This document shows positions 1-8,631 of a stretch of DNA of 22,499 nucleotides, in pieces. The notes beneath the pieces were generated by a model that was not told where the DNA came from, made no database searches, and was given only the letters and a program-made list of their open reading frames with translations. The stretch covers positions 1 to 22,499 of the forward strand of contig JADZBR010000254.1 of NCBI GenBank assembly GCA_020852035.1, in the 5' to 3' direction. This stretch comes from Caulobacteraceae bacterium. Its GTDB lineage: Bacteria; Pseudomonadota; Alphaproteobacteria; Caulobacterales; Caulobacteraceae. Numbering within the stretch: position 1 is the first letter of the stretch; each line of letters opens with the position of its first letter. The translations under genes were made by a program, and so were the position numbers.

Positions 1-3000
1 AGCTGATGGTGGATTCGACGCGGTCGACCCCGCCCAAGCCGCCGGAGAAGGACTCGATGATGCTGTCGCCGGCATTGTCGACCTTGTAGACGTCGTCGCC
101 GTTGCCGCCGTTCATCTGATCGGCGCCGCCGCGGCCGTCGATGACGTCCGCCCCGTCAAGGCCGACGAGGGTGTCGATGCCGCCGCCGCCGGTCAGCACG
201 TCGGGCCCGGACGTGCCGGTGATGGTCACGCCGCTGGACACCGTCAAGGTGAAGACGTCCGAGATGGCGAGGCCGCCCTCGTCGGTGGCGGTCACCCGCA
301 CCTGCAGCGTGCCCAGGTCCGTCTGGCCGGGCAGGCCGCTGAACGTACCGGTGAGGGGATCGAAGCTCAGCCACGCCGGCAGCGGAGCGCCGCCGTCCAA
401 GGTCGCCGTCAAGGCCAGGACCGCGGTTTCCTCATCGGAGAAGGTCCCTGCCGGCAGCACAAAGCTGAGCGGCTCGTCGGCCGAGATCTGCAGGTCGGCG
501 ATCGGCGCCAGCAACAGCGGATCGTCGTTGACCGTCGCGACGGTGATCTGGACGTCGTCGGAGACCTGGTTGCCCGAGCCGTCGGTGGCGGTCACGCGCA
601 CCTGCAGCACGGCCGCATCGCCCGCCGTTGGCGAGCCGCTGAACGCGCCGGTCACCGGGTCGAACGTCAGCCATGCGGGCAGGGCGCCGCCGCCGACCAG
701 GGCCGCGGTCAGGGTCAGCACATCGCCCAGGTCCGCATCGACGAAGGTCCCCGCCGGGAGCGCGAAGCTGAAGGCGTCGCCCGGCTCGGCGATCTGGTCG
801 GCGAGCGGCGCGATCAGGGTCGGAGGGGTGCTTGTCACCGGCGGGCCGCCGCCGACCAGGATCTTGAAGTAGTCGAACGACTGGTCGCCCGACGTGTCGG
901 TCGCCACGACGCGCAGGTAGAGGTCGCCCATGTCGCCGGGCCCGGCGTCGCCGCCGAAGGTGCGCGCGACGGGGTCGAAGGTCAGCCAGGCAGGCAGGGC
1001 GCCGCCGTTCACCAGCTGGCCGTTGGCGTCCACGCGCTGCAGCGTCAGGGTGACGGTGTCGCCCACGTCGGTGTCGACGAAGGCGGTGGCCGGGATCTGA
1101 TAGGTGAAGGCCTGCTGGTGGGTCACCAGCAGGTCGGGCGTCGCCTCGCGGATTTGCGGCCCGGTGCGCGAGACGCCGCGCGCGAAGGTTCCGCCGAAGG
1201 TGTTGCCGTCGAAGATGCCGCCGAAGGCGTCCAGCGTCTCGCGGATGCCGTACTGGGCGAGGCTGGAGTTGATGATGCTGTCCAGCACCCAGTTGCCGCT
1301 CGACAGGTACGTCGTGCCGGTGGTCGCGTCGAACACCGAGGCGATGTTGATCTCGTCGAACGAGCCGCCCTGGGCGTTGTTCTCGATCAGCGAGTTGATG
1401 ATGGTGACGTCCGAGGCGCCCGACAGGCGGATGCCCTGGGCGAAGTTGTCGTGCACATGCACGCCGTCGATCAGGATGTCGTACGACATCTTGATCAGGA
1501 TGCCTTCCTTACCGTTGCCGTAGACCTCGCCGCCACGGATGATGAGGTCGAACGGCGAAGGGATGTCCTCGCTGCCCCGCTGCACGACGATCCCGCCCGA
1601 ACCGTTGTCGTGCGAGACGTTGTTTTCCAGCAGGGTGTTCTGGGTCGTCGTCACCACGTTGAAGCCGTGGCGGTCGTTGTTGTAGGCGACGTTGTTGCGG
1701 ATGACGGAATCGATCAGGTAGTCGAGCGTGAAGCCGTCCAGCCCATTGCCGTGCGAAACCGAGTCCTCGATCGTCAGGCGGATGGTCTGCTCGTGCGGGT
1801 CAAAGCCGTAGCCCGAGGCGTTCTTGATCTCCACGCCGCGCACGGTGATGTCGCTGGCCGCGGTGCCGGCGCCGGGCGCGGTGCCGGTATAGAAGCCGTC
1901 GACCTTGCCGGTGGTGTTGGCGCGGTTGCCGTCGATCGTCAGGTTGGCGAGCGTGACGTGGTGGGTTTCGACGTTGAACGGCGTGCGCACCACCCCGGTG
2001 ATGTCCCCGGCGTTGCCGTCCATCACCTTGATCGTCGAGACACCCATCCCCTCGCCGATCAGGCTGACGTTGTTGCCAAGCTGGATGCCGGCATAGGTCT
2101 TGTTGATGCCCGTGGTGCCGATCGCGTAGGTGCCGGCCGACAGGTAGACAATGCCGCCGCCGGCGGCGAAGGCTGCGTCCGCGGCGGCCTGGATGGCTCC
2201 GCGATCGTCATGCACGCCATCCCCCACCGCGCCGTAGTCGCGGACATCGAACACCAGCGGAATCTTCACCTGCAGGGTGAACGTGTCCGAGACGCTAAGC
2301 GCGGTCGGATCGGTGGCGGTGACTCGGATCTGCAAGGTCCCGGAATCGCCATCGTCAGGCGCGCCAGAAAATACGCCGGTTGCGGCGTTGAAGTGCAGCC
2401 AGTCGGGCAGGTCGTCGCCATTGGCCAGGGTGGCCGTGTAGGTCAGCGTCTCGCCAGGATCGGCGTCGGCGAAGGTTCCGGCCGGAATCGAGAAGGACAG
2501 CGAGTCCCCTGAGTTCACCACCAGGTCCGGTAGCGGCGTGGCCACGGTCGGGGCATGGTCCTCCGACGCCACGTGCATCTCGAACTCGTCCGAAACGCTG
2601 TTGCCGAAGGTGTCTTCGACCGTCACCCGAACAGTGAAGTCACCCACATCGCCGTCGTGCGGCGTGCCGCTGAAGGTGAGCGTTTCAGGATTGAAGGTCA
2701 GCCAGTCGGGCAATTCCCCGCCACCGACCACTTCAACCGAGTAGGTCAGGATATCGCCGAGGTCAGGATCGACGAAGGTTCCGGCGGGAATGGTGAAGCT
2801 GTAGGCGTGATCGGGTTCGGGATTCTGGTCGGCGATCGGGTGGGCCACCACCGGCGGGGTCGCCGTGCCGGTCGGCGAATCCTGCACCGTGAGGACGAAG
2901 AGGTCGCTCTCCATCGCGCCGGTCTTGTCGGCGGCGACGATGCGCAGGTTGAGCACGCCCACGTCGCCTGGGTCGGCGTCGCCGCTCAGGGTGCGGGTGA

Positions 3001-4309
3001 CGGGATTGAAGGTCAGCCAGTCCGGCAGCGAGCCGTCGCCGATCAGGGCGCCGTTGGCGTCGACCAGCAGCACCGACAGGGTGATCTTGTCGGACGCGTC
3101 GATGTCGACAAAGGCGTTCGCCGGGATGGTGTAGCTGAAGGTCCCCTGGGTGTTGACGATCAGGTCCGGCGTCTCGATGCGCAGCTGCGGGCCGGTGGCC
3201 GTCAGGGCCTTGGTCATCCCGATGATGACGTTGCCGTCGATGAAGCTGCCGTCGACCTCGCCGATCTCGCGCACGCCGTAGCCGGCGCGGACGATGCCGT
3301 TGGCCGTGAGGGTGTTGCCCTCGATGTGGGCGCCCTGCGGCGCCAGGATCAGGCCGGTGACCGAGTCGGTGTAGGCGGCGATGGCGATCTCGGAATAGTA
3401 ACCGGCGCGCGCCTGCGAGTTATTCTCGATGATCGAGTTGATGACCGACGCGCCTTCGCCGCCGGCGATCCGCACCCCGTCCTTGCCGTTGCCGTAGACG
3501 TGCACCCCGTCGATGGTGACGTCGTTGGTCATCTTCAGCAGGATGCCTTCGGCGGCGTTGTCATAAACCGCTCCGCCGATGATCTCGATCTCTTCGGGAT
3601 AGGGAACATCGAAGCTGCCACGCTGCACGACGATGCCGTTGCCGCCGTTGCCGTAGGACGTGTTGTTTTCCAGAAGGGTGTTGTTCGTCTGGGTGACGAC
3701 GTTGAATCCGTGGCGATCGTTGTTGTAGGCGACGTTGTTGCGGATGACGCCGTCGATGATGTGATCAAGCGTAAAGCCGTCGAGGCCGTTGCCGTGCGAC
3801 ACCGAGTCCTCGATGGTCAGGCGCGTGGTGCGCTCGTGCGGATCGATCCCGTAGCCGGAGCAGTCCATCACCTCCACGCGCAGCACGGTGATGTCGTAAG
3901 CGCTGGTGGTGCCGCCGGGCACTGTGCCGCAGAAAAAGCCGTCGACCTTGCCCTGGGGATTCATGTCCCGGTTGCCGTCGATGGTCAGGTCCGCAACCGT
4001 GACGTTCTGGGTCTCCTCGCCATAAGGCGTACGCACGATGCCGGTGATCGAGGAGTTGTTGCCGTCCATCACCTTGATGGTCGACACGCCCATCCCCGAG
4101 CCGATCAGGCTCACGTTGCTGGGCAGCTGGATCCCCGCGTCGGTCTTGTCGATCCCCTGGGTGTTGATGGCATAGACGCCGGGCGGCAGGAACACCGTGC
4201 CGCCACCGGCTGCGGCGGCGGCATTCACCGCCGCCTGAATAGCCGGCAGATCGTTATGGATTCCGTCGCCAACCGCGCCGAAATCCGTGACATCAAACGT
4301 TCCGGCCAT
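1..4309 (-). CDS. Giant modular mannuronan C5-epimerase, two catalytic modules plus RTX (3' end beyond the window)
   Basis: The frame is open from ATG 4309 to the left edge, giving 1436 residues with no stop. The layout is: A-module 1 (about residues 5-372, pectate-lyase-like right-handed beta-helix); three cadherin-like/He_PIG domains (about 374-480, 485-580, 586-681); A-module 2 (687-1040); three more such domains (about 1051-1150, 1162-1258, 1262-1355); and RTX glycine/aspartate repeats from about 1361 to the edge. Both A-modules keep the AlgE catalytic signature: YGIDPHE with Y153, D156, H158 and D182, and YGFDPHE with Y834, D837, H839 and D863. AlgE-type enzymes convert beta-D-mannuronate to alpha-L-guluronate in polymeric alginate outside the cell and bind calcium. 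RTX repeats imply type I secretion, but no transporter is visible here. The gene is divergent from the alginate operon. The start is the first Met before the beta-helix signature FDVTDFGAVGDG. No good Shine-Dalgarno is seen, only a G-rich stretch. Confidence 0.93.
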   Translation of the reverse strand, partial: MAGTFDVTDFGAVGDGIHNDLPAIQAAVNAAAAAGGGTVFLPPGVYAINTQGIDKTDAGIQLPSNVSLIGSGMGVSTIKVMDGNNSSITGIVRTPYGEETQNVTVADLTIDGNRDMNPQGKVDGFFCGTVPGGTTSAYDITVLRVEVMDCSGYGIDPHERTTRLTIEDSVSHGNGLDGFTLDHIIDGVIRNNVAYNNDRHGFNVVTQTNNTLLENNTSYGNGGNGIVVQRGSFDVPYPEEIEIIGGAVYDNAAEGILLKMTNDVTIDGVHVYGNGKDGVRIAGGEGASVINSIIENNSQARAGYYSEIAIAAYTDSVTGLILAPQGAHIEGNTLTANGIVRAGYGVREIGEVDGSFIDGNVIIGMTKALTATGPQLRIETPDLIVNTQGTFSYTIPANAFVDIDASDKITLSVLLVDANGALIGDGSLPDWLTFNPVTRTLSGDADPGDVGVLNLRIVAADKTGAMESDLFVLTVQDSPTGTATPPVVAHPIADQNPEPDHAYSFTIPAGTFVDPDLGDILTYSVEVVGGGELPDWLTFNPETLTFSGTPHDGDVGDFTVRVTVEDTFGNSVSDEFEMHVASEDHAPTVATPLPDLVVNSGDSLSFSIPAGTFADADPGETLTYTATLANGDDLPDWLHFNAATGVFSGAPDDGDSGTLQIRVTATDPTALSVSDTFTLQVKIPLVFDVRDYGAVGDGVHDDRGAIQAAADAAFAAGGGIVYLSAGTYAIGTTGINKTYAGIQLGNNVSLIGEGMGVSTIKVMDGNAGDITGVVRTPFNVETHHVTLANLTIDGNRANTTGKVDGFYTGTAPGAGTAASDITVRGVEIKNASGYGFDPHEQTIRLTIEDSVSHGNGLDGFTLDYLIDSVIRNNVAYNNDRHGFNVVTTTQNTLLENNVSHDNGSGGIVVQRGSEDIPSPFDLIIRGGEVYGNGKEGILIKMSYDILIDGVHVHDNFAQGIRLSGASDVTIINSLIENNAQGGSFDEINIASVFDATTGTTYLSSGNWVLDSIINSSLAQYGIRETLDAFGGIFDGNTFGGTFARGVSRTGPQIREATPDLLVTHQQAFTYQIPATAFVDTDVGDTVTLTLQRVDANGQLVNGGALPAWLTFDPVARTFGGDAGPGDMGDLYLRVVATDTSGDQSFDYFKILVGGGPPVTSTPPTLIAPLADQIAEPGDAFSFALPAGTFVDADLGDVLTLTAALVGGGALPAWLTFDPVTGAFSGSPTAGDAAVLQVRVTATDGSGNQVSDDVQITVATVNDDPLLLAPIADLQISADEPLSFVLPAGTFSDEETAVLALTATLDGGAPLPAWLSFDPLTGTFSGLPGQTDLGTLQVRVTATDEGGLAISDVFTLTVSSGVTITGTSGPDVLTGGGGIDTLVGLDGADVIDGRGGADQMNGGNGDDVYKVDNAGDSIIESFSGGLGGVDRVESTIS
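230..4297 (-). repeat. Two-fold internal duplication of [beta-helix + three cadherin-like domains]
   Basis: Within the giant epimerase the unit running from the FDVTDFGAVGDG-type start through three He_PIG-like domains occurs twice. The first unit covers residues about 5-686 and the second about 687-1360. The catalytic tyrosines Y153 and Y834 are 681 residues apart, and all other paired landmarks keep the same offset. The copies are diverged at DNA level, so this is an old protein-level duplication and not a recent nucleotide repeat. Confidence 0.85.
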
Positions 4310-4700
4310 GTGGCCCAACCCCCGACCCAACCCATGCGGCTTAAAGCAAAGCTTGGCGCATTAAGGTTACTTTACCTAGCGCCGGAGCCCGCTCGGGTCA
4401 GTAAAAACGCCGAAAAAGCGCAAAACGCAAGCAAAATTCCTTACTTCATGGTTAAAGGTAAAGTCGATTGACTCTGGCGTCGGATTTGCGCCATATCCTC
4501 GCCATAAGGCCGAATGCTGCAGGCGCACAGACCCTTCCGTGATGACTAAGTATTTGGTTTTTGTAGTGAAAATGACGGCGTTCGCGTGACGGGAGAAAAA
4601 ATATCGTGTCGCGCGAAGCTGTTAATGGTTAACGATCACGCCGAGGTTGGCCATAACAAGGCCACCTTAACGACTAACTCTAATCTGGCTGTTTACTACA
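4310..4700. promoter_or_regulatory. Divergent AT-rich intergenic region between the epimerase and algD
   Basis: This 391-bp gap has no credible gene and is much richer in A+T than its flanks. It must hold the promoters of the minus-strand epimerase and the plus-strand alginate operon. TTAA occurs six times (4341, 4361, 4452, 4622, 4629, 4667). ATGGTTAA is directly repeated at 4448-4455 and 4625-4632. TTAA-N7-TTAC at 4361-4375 is one base from the CtrA consensus TTAA-N7-TTAA. A short inverted repeat TGGCC-N7-GGCCA lies at 4648-4664, close to algD. I could not identify a convincing -35/-10 pair, an AlgU-type promoter or a sigma-54 promoter. Confidence 0.6.
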
Positions 4701-6020
4701 ATGCTTAAGATCAGCATCTTCGGAATTGGTTACGTCGGCGCGGTGACGGCGGCCTGCATCAGTAATGACGGATTCCCCGTGATCGCCGCTGACGTAAATC
4801 CCGACAAGGTGGCCGTGCTCAATGAAGGGCGCTCGCCCATCGTCGAGCCAGGCCTGCCTGAGCTATTGCGCAAGGGCGTGGAGAACGGGCTTCTCAGCGC
4901 CACCACGAGCTGTGCGGAAGCCATCGCCAACAGTGATCTGTCGATCGTCTGCGTCGGCACGCCGAGCCGGCCGAGCGGCGATCTGGACCTCAGCTATGTA
5001 AAGGCGGTGGCCGAAGAAATCGGCGCGGCCTTGGCGCAGAAGGACGAGTTCCACTCGATCGTGATGCGCTCCACCATGCTCCCCGGCTCGATGCGCACGG
5101 TGGTGATCCCGGCCCTTGAGCAGGCCAGCGGCAAGACGGCGGGCGTGGATTTCGGGATCGCCTACTATCCGGAGTTCCTGCGCGAGGCGACCGCCATTCA
5201 TGACTACCGTGATCCGGCGGTGATCGTGCTGGGGGCGATGGACGAGCTGACCCTTGAGCGTCTGCGAAAGATCAATCAGCGCCTGACCGCTCAGGAGTTC
5301 GTGGTCGATGTTCAGACCGCCGAGGCGATCAAATACGCCAACAACTGCTGCCATGCTGTGAAGATCACCTTCGCCAACGAGGTGGGCAATATCGCCCAGG
5401 CGACGGGCATCGACGGTCACAAGGTGATGGCGGCGGTCTGCGCTGATCACCGGCTGAACATTTCCCCGGCCTATATGAAGCCGGGTATGGCCTACGGCGG
5501 CTCGTGTCTGCCGAAAGATCTTCGCGCCCTACGCTACAAGGCGCGCTCCATGGAGATCGCCACGCCGCTGCTCGACGCGGTGGCTGCTTCCAACACCAAT
5601 CAGATCAGCCGGGCTTTCGACCTGATCGCCCGTTCGGGCAAGCGCAAGGTCGGCATGCTAGGCCTGAGCTTCAAGGCAGGCACCGACGACCTTCGCGAGT
5701 CGCCTCTCGTGGAGATCGCCGAGCGACTCTACGGCAAGGGCTTTGATGTCCGCATCTATGACGAATCGGTGAGCTACACCGCCCTTTCCGGCGCCAATCT
5801 GAGCTATGTTCGCACGCACCTGCCGCACCTGGCCGGGCTTTTGGTGGATTCGCTGGAAGACATCGGTGAACACGCCGATATCCTGGTGGTCGGCAACTCC
5901 GACCCGAACTTCCAGAATGTCCTGCAGGCCGCCAGGCCCGACCAGTTGATCGTCGACTTCGTGCGCCTCGACAAGGACGCACGCACCAACGGCGAGAACT
6001 ACGTCGGCCTGTGCTGGTGA
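4701..6020 (+). CDS. algD: GDP-mannose 6-dehydrogenase
   Basis: 439 residues, close to the 436 of Pseudomonas AlgD. The enzyme oxidises GDP-mannose to GDP-mannuronate with two NAD+ and is the committed step of alginate synthesis in the cytoplasm. The N-terminus has the Rossmann motif ISIFGIGYVG (residues 4-13), followed by D31 for NAD ribose. YYPEFLREA (155-163) and KYANN (211-215) are family substrate/catalytic motifs. The catalytic cysteine lies in GGSCLPKD at C269, matching Pseudomonas C268. The alternative, UDP-glucose dehydrogenase, is less likely because the next gene is alg8. It is the first gene of the operon. The ATG at 4701 has no clear Shine-Dalgarno, but the N-terminus matches AlgD exactly in extent. 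Translation may therefore depend on the leader context. Confidence 0.93.
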   Translation: MLKISIFGIGYVGAVTAACISNDGFPVIAADVNPDKVAVLNEGRSPIVEPGLPELLRKGVENGLLSATTSCAEAIANSDLSIVCVGTPSRPSGDLDLSYVKAVAEEIGAALAQKDEFHSIVMRSTMLPGSMRTVVIPALEQASGKTAGVDFGIAYYPEFLREATAIHDYRDPAVIVLGAMDELTLERLRKINQRLTAQEFVVDVQTAEAIKYANNCCHAVKITFANEVGNIAQATGIDGHKVMAAVCADHRLNISPAYMKPGMAYGGSCLPKDLRALRYKARSMEIATPLLDAVAASNTNQISRAFDLIARSGKRKVGMLGLSFKAGTDDLRESPLVEIAERLYGKGFDVRIYDESVSYTALSGANLSYVRTHLPHLAGLLVDSLEDIGEHADILVVGNSDPNFQNVLQAARPDQLIVDFVRLDKDARTNGENYVGLCW

Positions 6021-6049
6021 GGCGAGGCCTCCAAGCGGGGTGAAGGGGT

Positions 6050-7558
6050 ATGTGGGGGCTGGCGCTATACGCCTTGGCGGTGGCCGCGGTGGGAGTGGCC
6101 GCGCCGCACGCGTGGTGGGATCCGCAATCTAGCGGCTATCTGCTGGCGTTTGGCGTCATTGCGCTCTGGCGCTACGGCTGGGGAATGACCCACTTCGTCC
6201 GGTTCTTGGTCTACACCAAATTGGTGTTTCCAAGCCTGCGGCGGCAAGCGGACGCCCTGGGCTCTGACGGCATGCCTAAGCATGTCTACCTGCTGCTCAC
6301 CAGCTTTCGCATCGACACCGAAACCACCCTTGGCGTCTATCGGGCCGCCATCCGCGAGGCGATCGACTGCGGCGCGCCGACGACCTTGGTCTGCTCCATC
6401 GTAGAGATGTGCGACCAGCGGCTGATCAAGCACCTGTTCCATGCCATGGCGCCCCCCGAGCGTGTGAAACTGTCGTTCATCCGTATCGCCGGCACCGGAA
6501 AACGCGATGCTCTGGCGCAGGGCTTCCGGGTGATCTCGATGATGCGCCCCAACCCCGACGATGTTGTCGCGGTGATCGATGGCGACACCGTGCTGGACAA
6601 GGGCCTGCTCCTCAAGACCCTGCCGTTCTTCAAGCTTCGACCGAAGATGGACGCGCTAACCACTGACGAAGTCTGTGCGGTTGATGGGCCCGACCTATTC
6701 CGCGACTGGTACAGCCTGCGCTTCGCCCAGCGGCAGATCCACATGTCCTCGATCGCCCTATCGAAACGTGTGCTCACACTCACAGGGCGCATGTCGGCTT
6801 TCCGAGCATCTGTGGTCACTCGTCCCGACTTCATCGCCATGATGGAGCGTGACAGCGTCGATCACTGGCGGCTGGGCCGCTTTCAGTTCCTAACCGGCGA
6901 CGACAAGACGTCCTGGTACTATGTGATCACGTCCGGGCGCGAGATGCTCTATGTGCCGGACGCGCGCATCCTGACGCTGGAGACGCCGCCGGACCCGAAC
7001 TTCTTTCGCACCTCGCCCACCCTGATGATCCGCTGGTTCGGCAACATGTTGCGCACCAACGGCCGCGCGGCCGCGGTGGGCCCCCGGCGCATCGGGCTCT
7101 TTGTCTGGTGGGCGATCCTCGACCAGCGGATCAGCATGTGGACCTCGCTGATCGGCCCGGTCGGCGCGATCCTCCTGGCCTTGTTCGTCACGCCCATCGC
7201 GGCTTTCATCTATATCTACTGGATCGCCATCACCCGGCTTTTACAGACGCTATCGCTATTCGCGGCGCGCTCAGACGTCAGCTGGCGGTATCCATTCCTT
7301 CTCTACTTCAACCAAATCTATGGCTCACTGATCAAGACATTCGTGATCTTTCGTCTCGATCGCCAGAAATGGACACGTCAGAAGACCCAAGCGGTCCGAA
7401 ACCTGGGAAGCCTTCGGGCGCAGTTGATCCGGGCCAGCTCCTTCTCGATGCATATCGTGGCCGTTTCGTCCTTCGTCGCGCTGATCGCCTACGTCGTCGG
7501 GGTATTCGACGCCTCGCTCGGTGATCTGGCACTTCTCTTGAACGCGGTAAGCGCATGA
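6050..7558 (+). CDS. alg8: Alginate polymerase, GT2 family inner-membrane glycosyltransferase
   Basis: 502 residues (Pseudomonas Alg8 is about 494). It polymerises GDP-mannuronate into polymannuronate at the inner membrane together with Alg44. Hydrophobic N-terminal segments (about 2-19 and 29-45) precede a cytoplasmic GT2 domain. That domain has the nucleotide-binding DGD at D177-D179, LTGRMSAFR near 243-252 and the putative catalytic TGDDKTSW at D284-D285. Long hydrophobic C-terminal segments follow (about 365-395 and 470-490). A purine-rich GAAGGGG directly precedes the ATG, with short spacing. The gene lies 29 nt after algD and its stop overlaps the alg44 start as ATGA, indicating translational coupling. 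Confidence 0.92.
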   Translation: MWGLALYALAVAAVGVAAPHAWWDPQSSGYLLAFGVIALWRYGWGMTHFVRFLVYTKLVFPSLRRQADALGSDGMPKHVYLLLTSFRIDTETTLGVYRAAIREAIDCGAPTTLVCSIVEMCDQRLIKHLFHAMAPPERVKLSFIRIAGTGKRDALAQGFRVISMMRPNPDDVVAVIDGDTVLDKGLLLKTLPFFKLRPKMDALTTDEVCAVDGPDLFRDWYSLRFAQRQIHMSSIALSKRVLTLTGRMSAFRASVVTRPDFIAMMERDSVDHWRLGRFQFLTGDDKTSWYYVITSGREMLYVPDARILTLETPPDPNFFRTSPTLMIRWFGNMLRTNGRAAAVGPRRIGLFVWWAILDQRISMWTSLIGPVGAILLALFVTPIAAFIYIYWIAITRLLQTLSLFAARSDVSWRYPFLLYFNQIYGSLIKTFVIFRLDRQKWTRQKTQAVRNLGSLRAQLIRASSFSMHIVAVSSFVALIAYVVGVFDASLGDLALLLNAVSA

Positions 7559-8610
7559 CTCTCAGAATCATCCACGAAGCCTCCACGCAGCGGCAGCACG
7601 TCCGCGTCCGCGCCCCGCTCATGGTGCGCATCGGTCGCGATGAATACACCGCCTTTGATTGGTCGGTCGCCGGCATCGGGGTCCGAGGCCTCGATCCGCT
7701 GCCGAGCGTCGGCCAGATCATCCAGATGGCGCTGCTGTTCCGCTTCGACGGCTTCTCCTTCGAAATCAACGTCTCGGGCGAGGTGCGTCACGTCAACGCC
7801 CGCACCGGCGACGCCGGGTTGGTGCTGATCGAGCTTGAACCGGAACAGCTCGCGCTGCTGCAGTATGTGGTCGGCGCGTACATGAGCGGCGAAATCGTCA
7901 GCTCAGGCGACATCCTGGCGATCACCAAACGCGAGAACTTCACCGGCGCACGGGCGCTCAAGGCGGCGGAGACCGGAAGCAACAAGGCGATTGTTACGCG
8001 CAATCTCGTCGCTCTGGCCCTGTTGTGGGTGGCCGGCGTCGCGCTGGTCGGCCTCCTGGCCTTCAACCTCTACAGCCGCCTTTTCATCGTCCGCGCCGAC
8101 GGGTTCCTGGCCGGCGGGGAGGCGATCGCGGCCACCGCGCCAGCGGCCGGTCTTGCTTCGATCAACGCTTCCGCCGGCGCCCGCGTCCAGCCTGGAACCG
8201 TCCTTGGGACCATTCAGACCCCGACCGGCGAGGTCGCCAGCCTGACGGCCGGCTGCGATTGCTTGGTAGGATCGGTGGTGGTTGATGACGGCGCCTTCGT
8301 CGCCGCCGGCGCCAAGCTGGTCGAGCTGGTGCCGGCCAGCGCCACGCTCGAAGGCGAGTTCCTCGTGCCGCTCAACAAGGCCGCGCGCATCAAGGCGGGC
8401 GACGTGGCGATGGTTGAATTCTACGGCTCGCGCCAACCCCAGCGGGCAAGGGTTGAGCGCGTCGTTCTGCCCAAGATGTCCCAGGCCTTCGCCAACGGCG
8501 GGCGCGAAGCGGCGTTTAACAGCGTGGTGCGCGTCAAGTTTACGGACGCGCCGCCGTTGTCTCTCCTCGGCCAACCGGCGACAGTGCGTATCAACGCACC
8601 GCACTTCTAA
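7555..8610 (+). CDS. alg44: Alginate co-polymerase, PilZ c-di-GMP receptor with HlyD-like periplasmic part
   Basis: 351 residues, somewhat shorter than Pseudomonas Alg44 (389). The N-terminal PilZ domain has the RxxxR motif R13-QHV-R17 and the DxSxxG motif at D35-S37-G40, so the c-di-GMP contacts are preserved. One transmembrane helix (about 149-172) leads into a periplasmic region resembling membrane-fusion/HlyD proteins, with lipoyl-like beta-hairpins around 180-260. In Pseudomonas this protein switches on Alg8 when c-di-GMP is bound and bridges toward the outer-membrane exporter. It is translationally coupled to alg8 by an ATGA overlap. The intact motifs predict post-translational control of polymer synthesis by c-di-GMP. 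Confidence 0.9.
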   Translation: MTLRIIHEASTQRQHVRVRAPLMVRIGRDEYTAFDWSVAGIGVRGLDPLPSVGQIIQMALLFRFDGFSFEINVSGEVRHVNARTGDAGLVLIELEPEQLALLQYVVGAYMSGEIVSSGDILAITKRENFTGARALKAAETGSNKAIVTRNLVALALLWVAGVALVGLLAFNLYSRLFIVRADGFLAGGEAIAATAPAAGLASINASAGARVQPGTVLGTIQTPTGEVASLTAGCDCLVGSVVVDDGAFVAAGAKLVELVPASATLEGEFLVPLNKAARIKAGDVAMVEFYGSRQPQRARVERVVLPKMSQAFANGGREAAFNSVVRVKFTDAPPLSLLGQPATVRINAPHF

Positions 8611-8631
8611 CCAAGACAAAAGGGGGGTCTA

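Noticed and set aside
1118..4471. Two long plus-strand frames (1118-2512 and 2555-4471), Val/Asp/Arg-rich
   Set aside because: They lie antisense to the continuous epimerase frame, whose beta-helix and catalytic motifs are unmistakable. Their composition is that of a GC-rich shadow frame.
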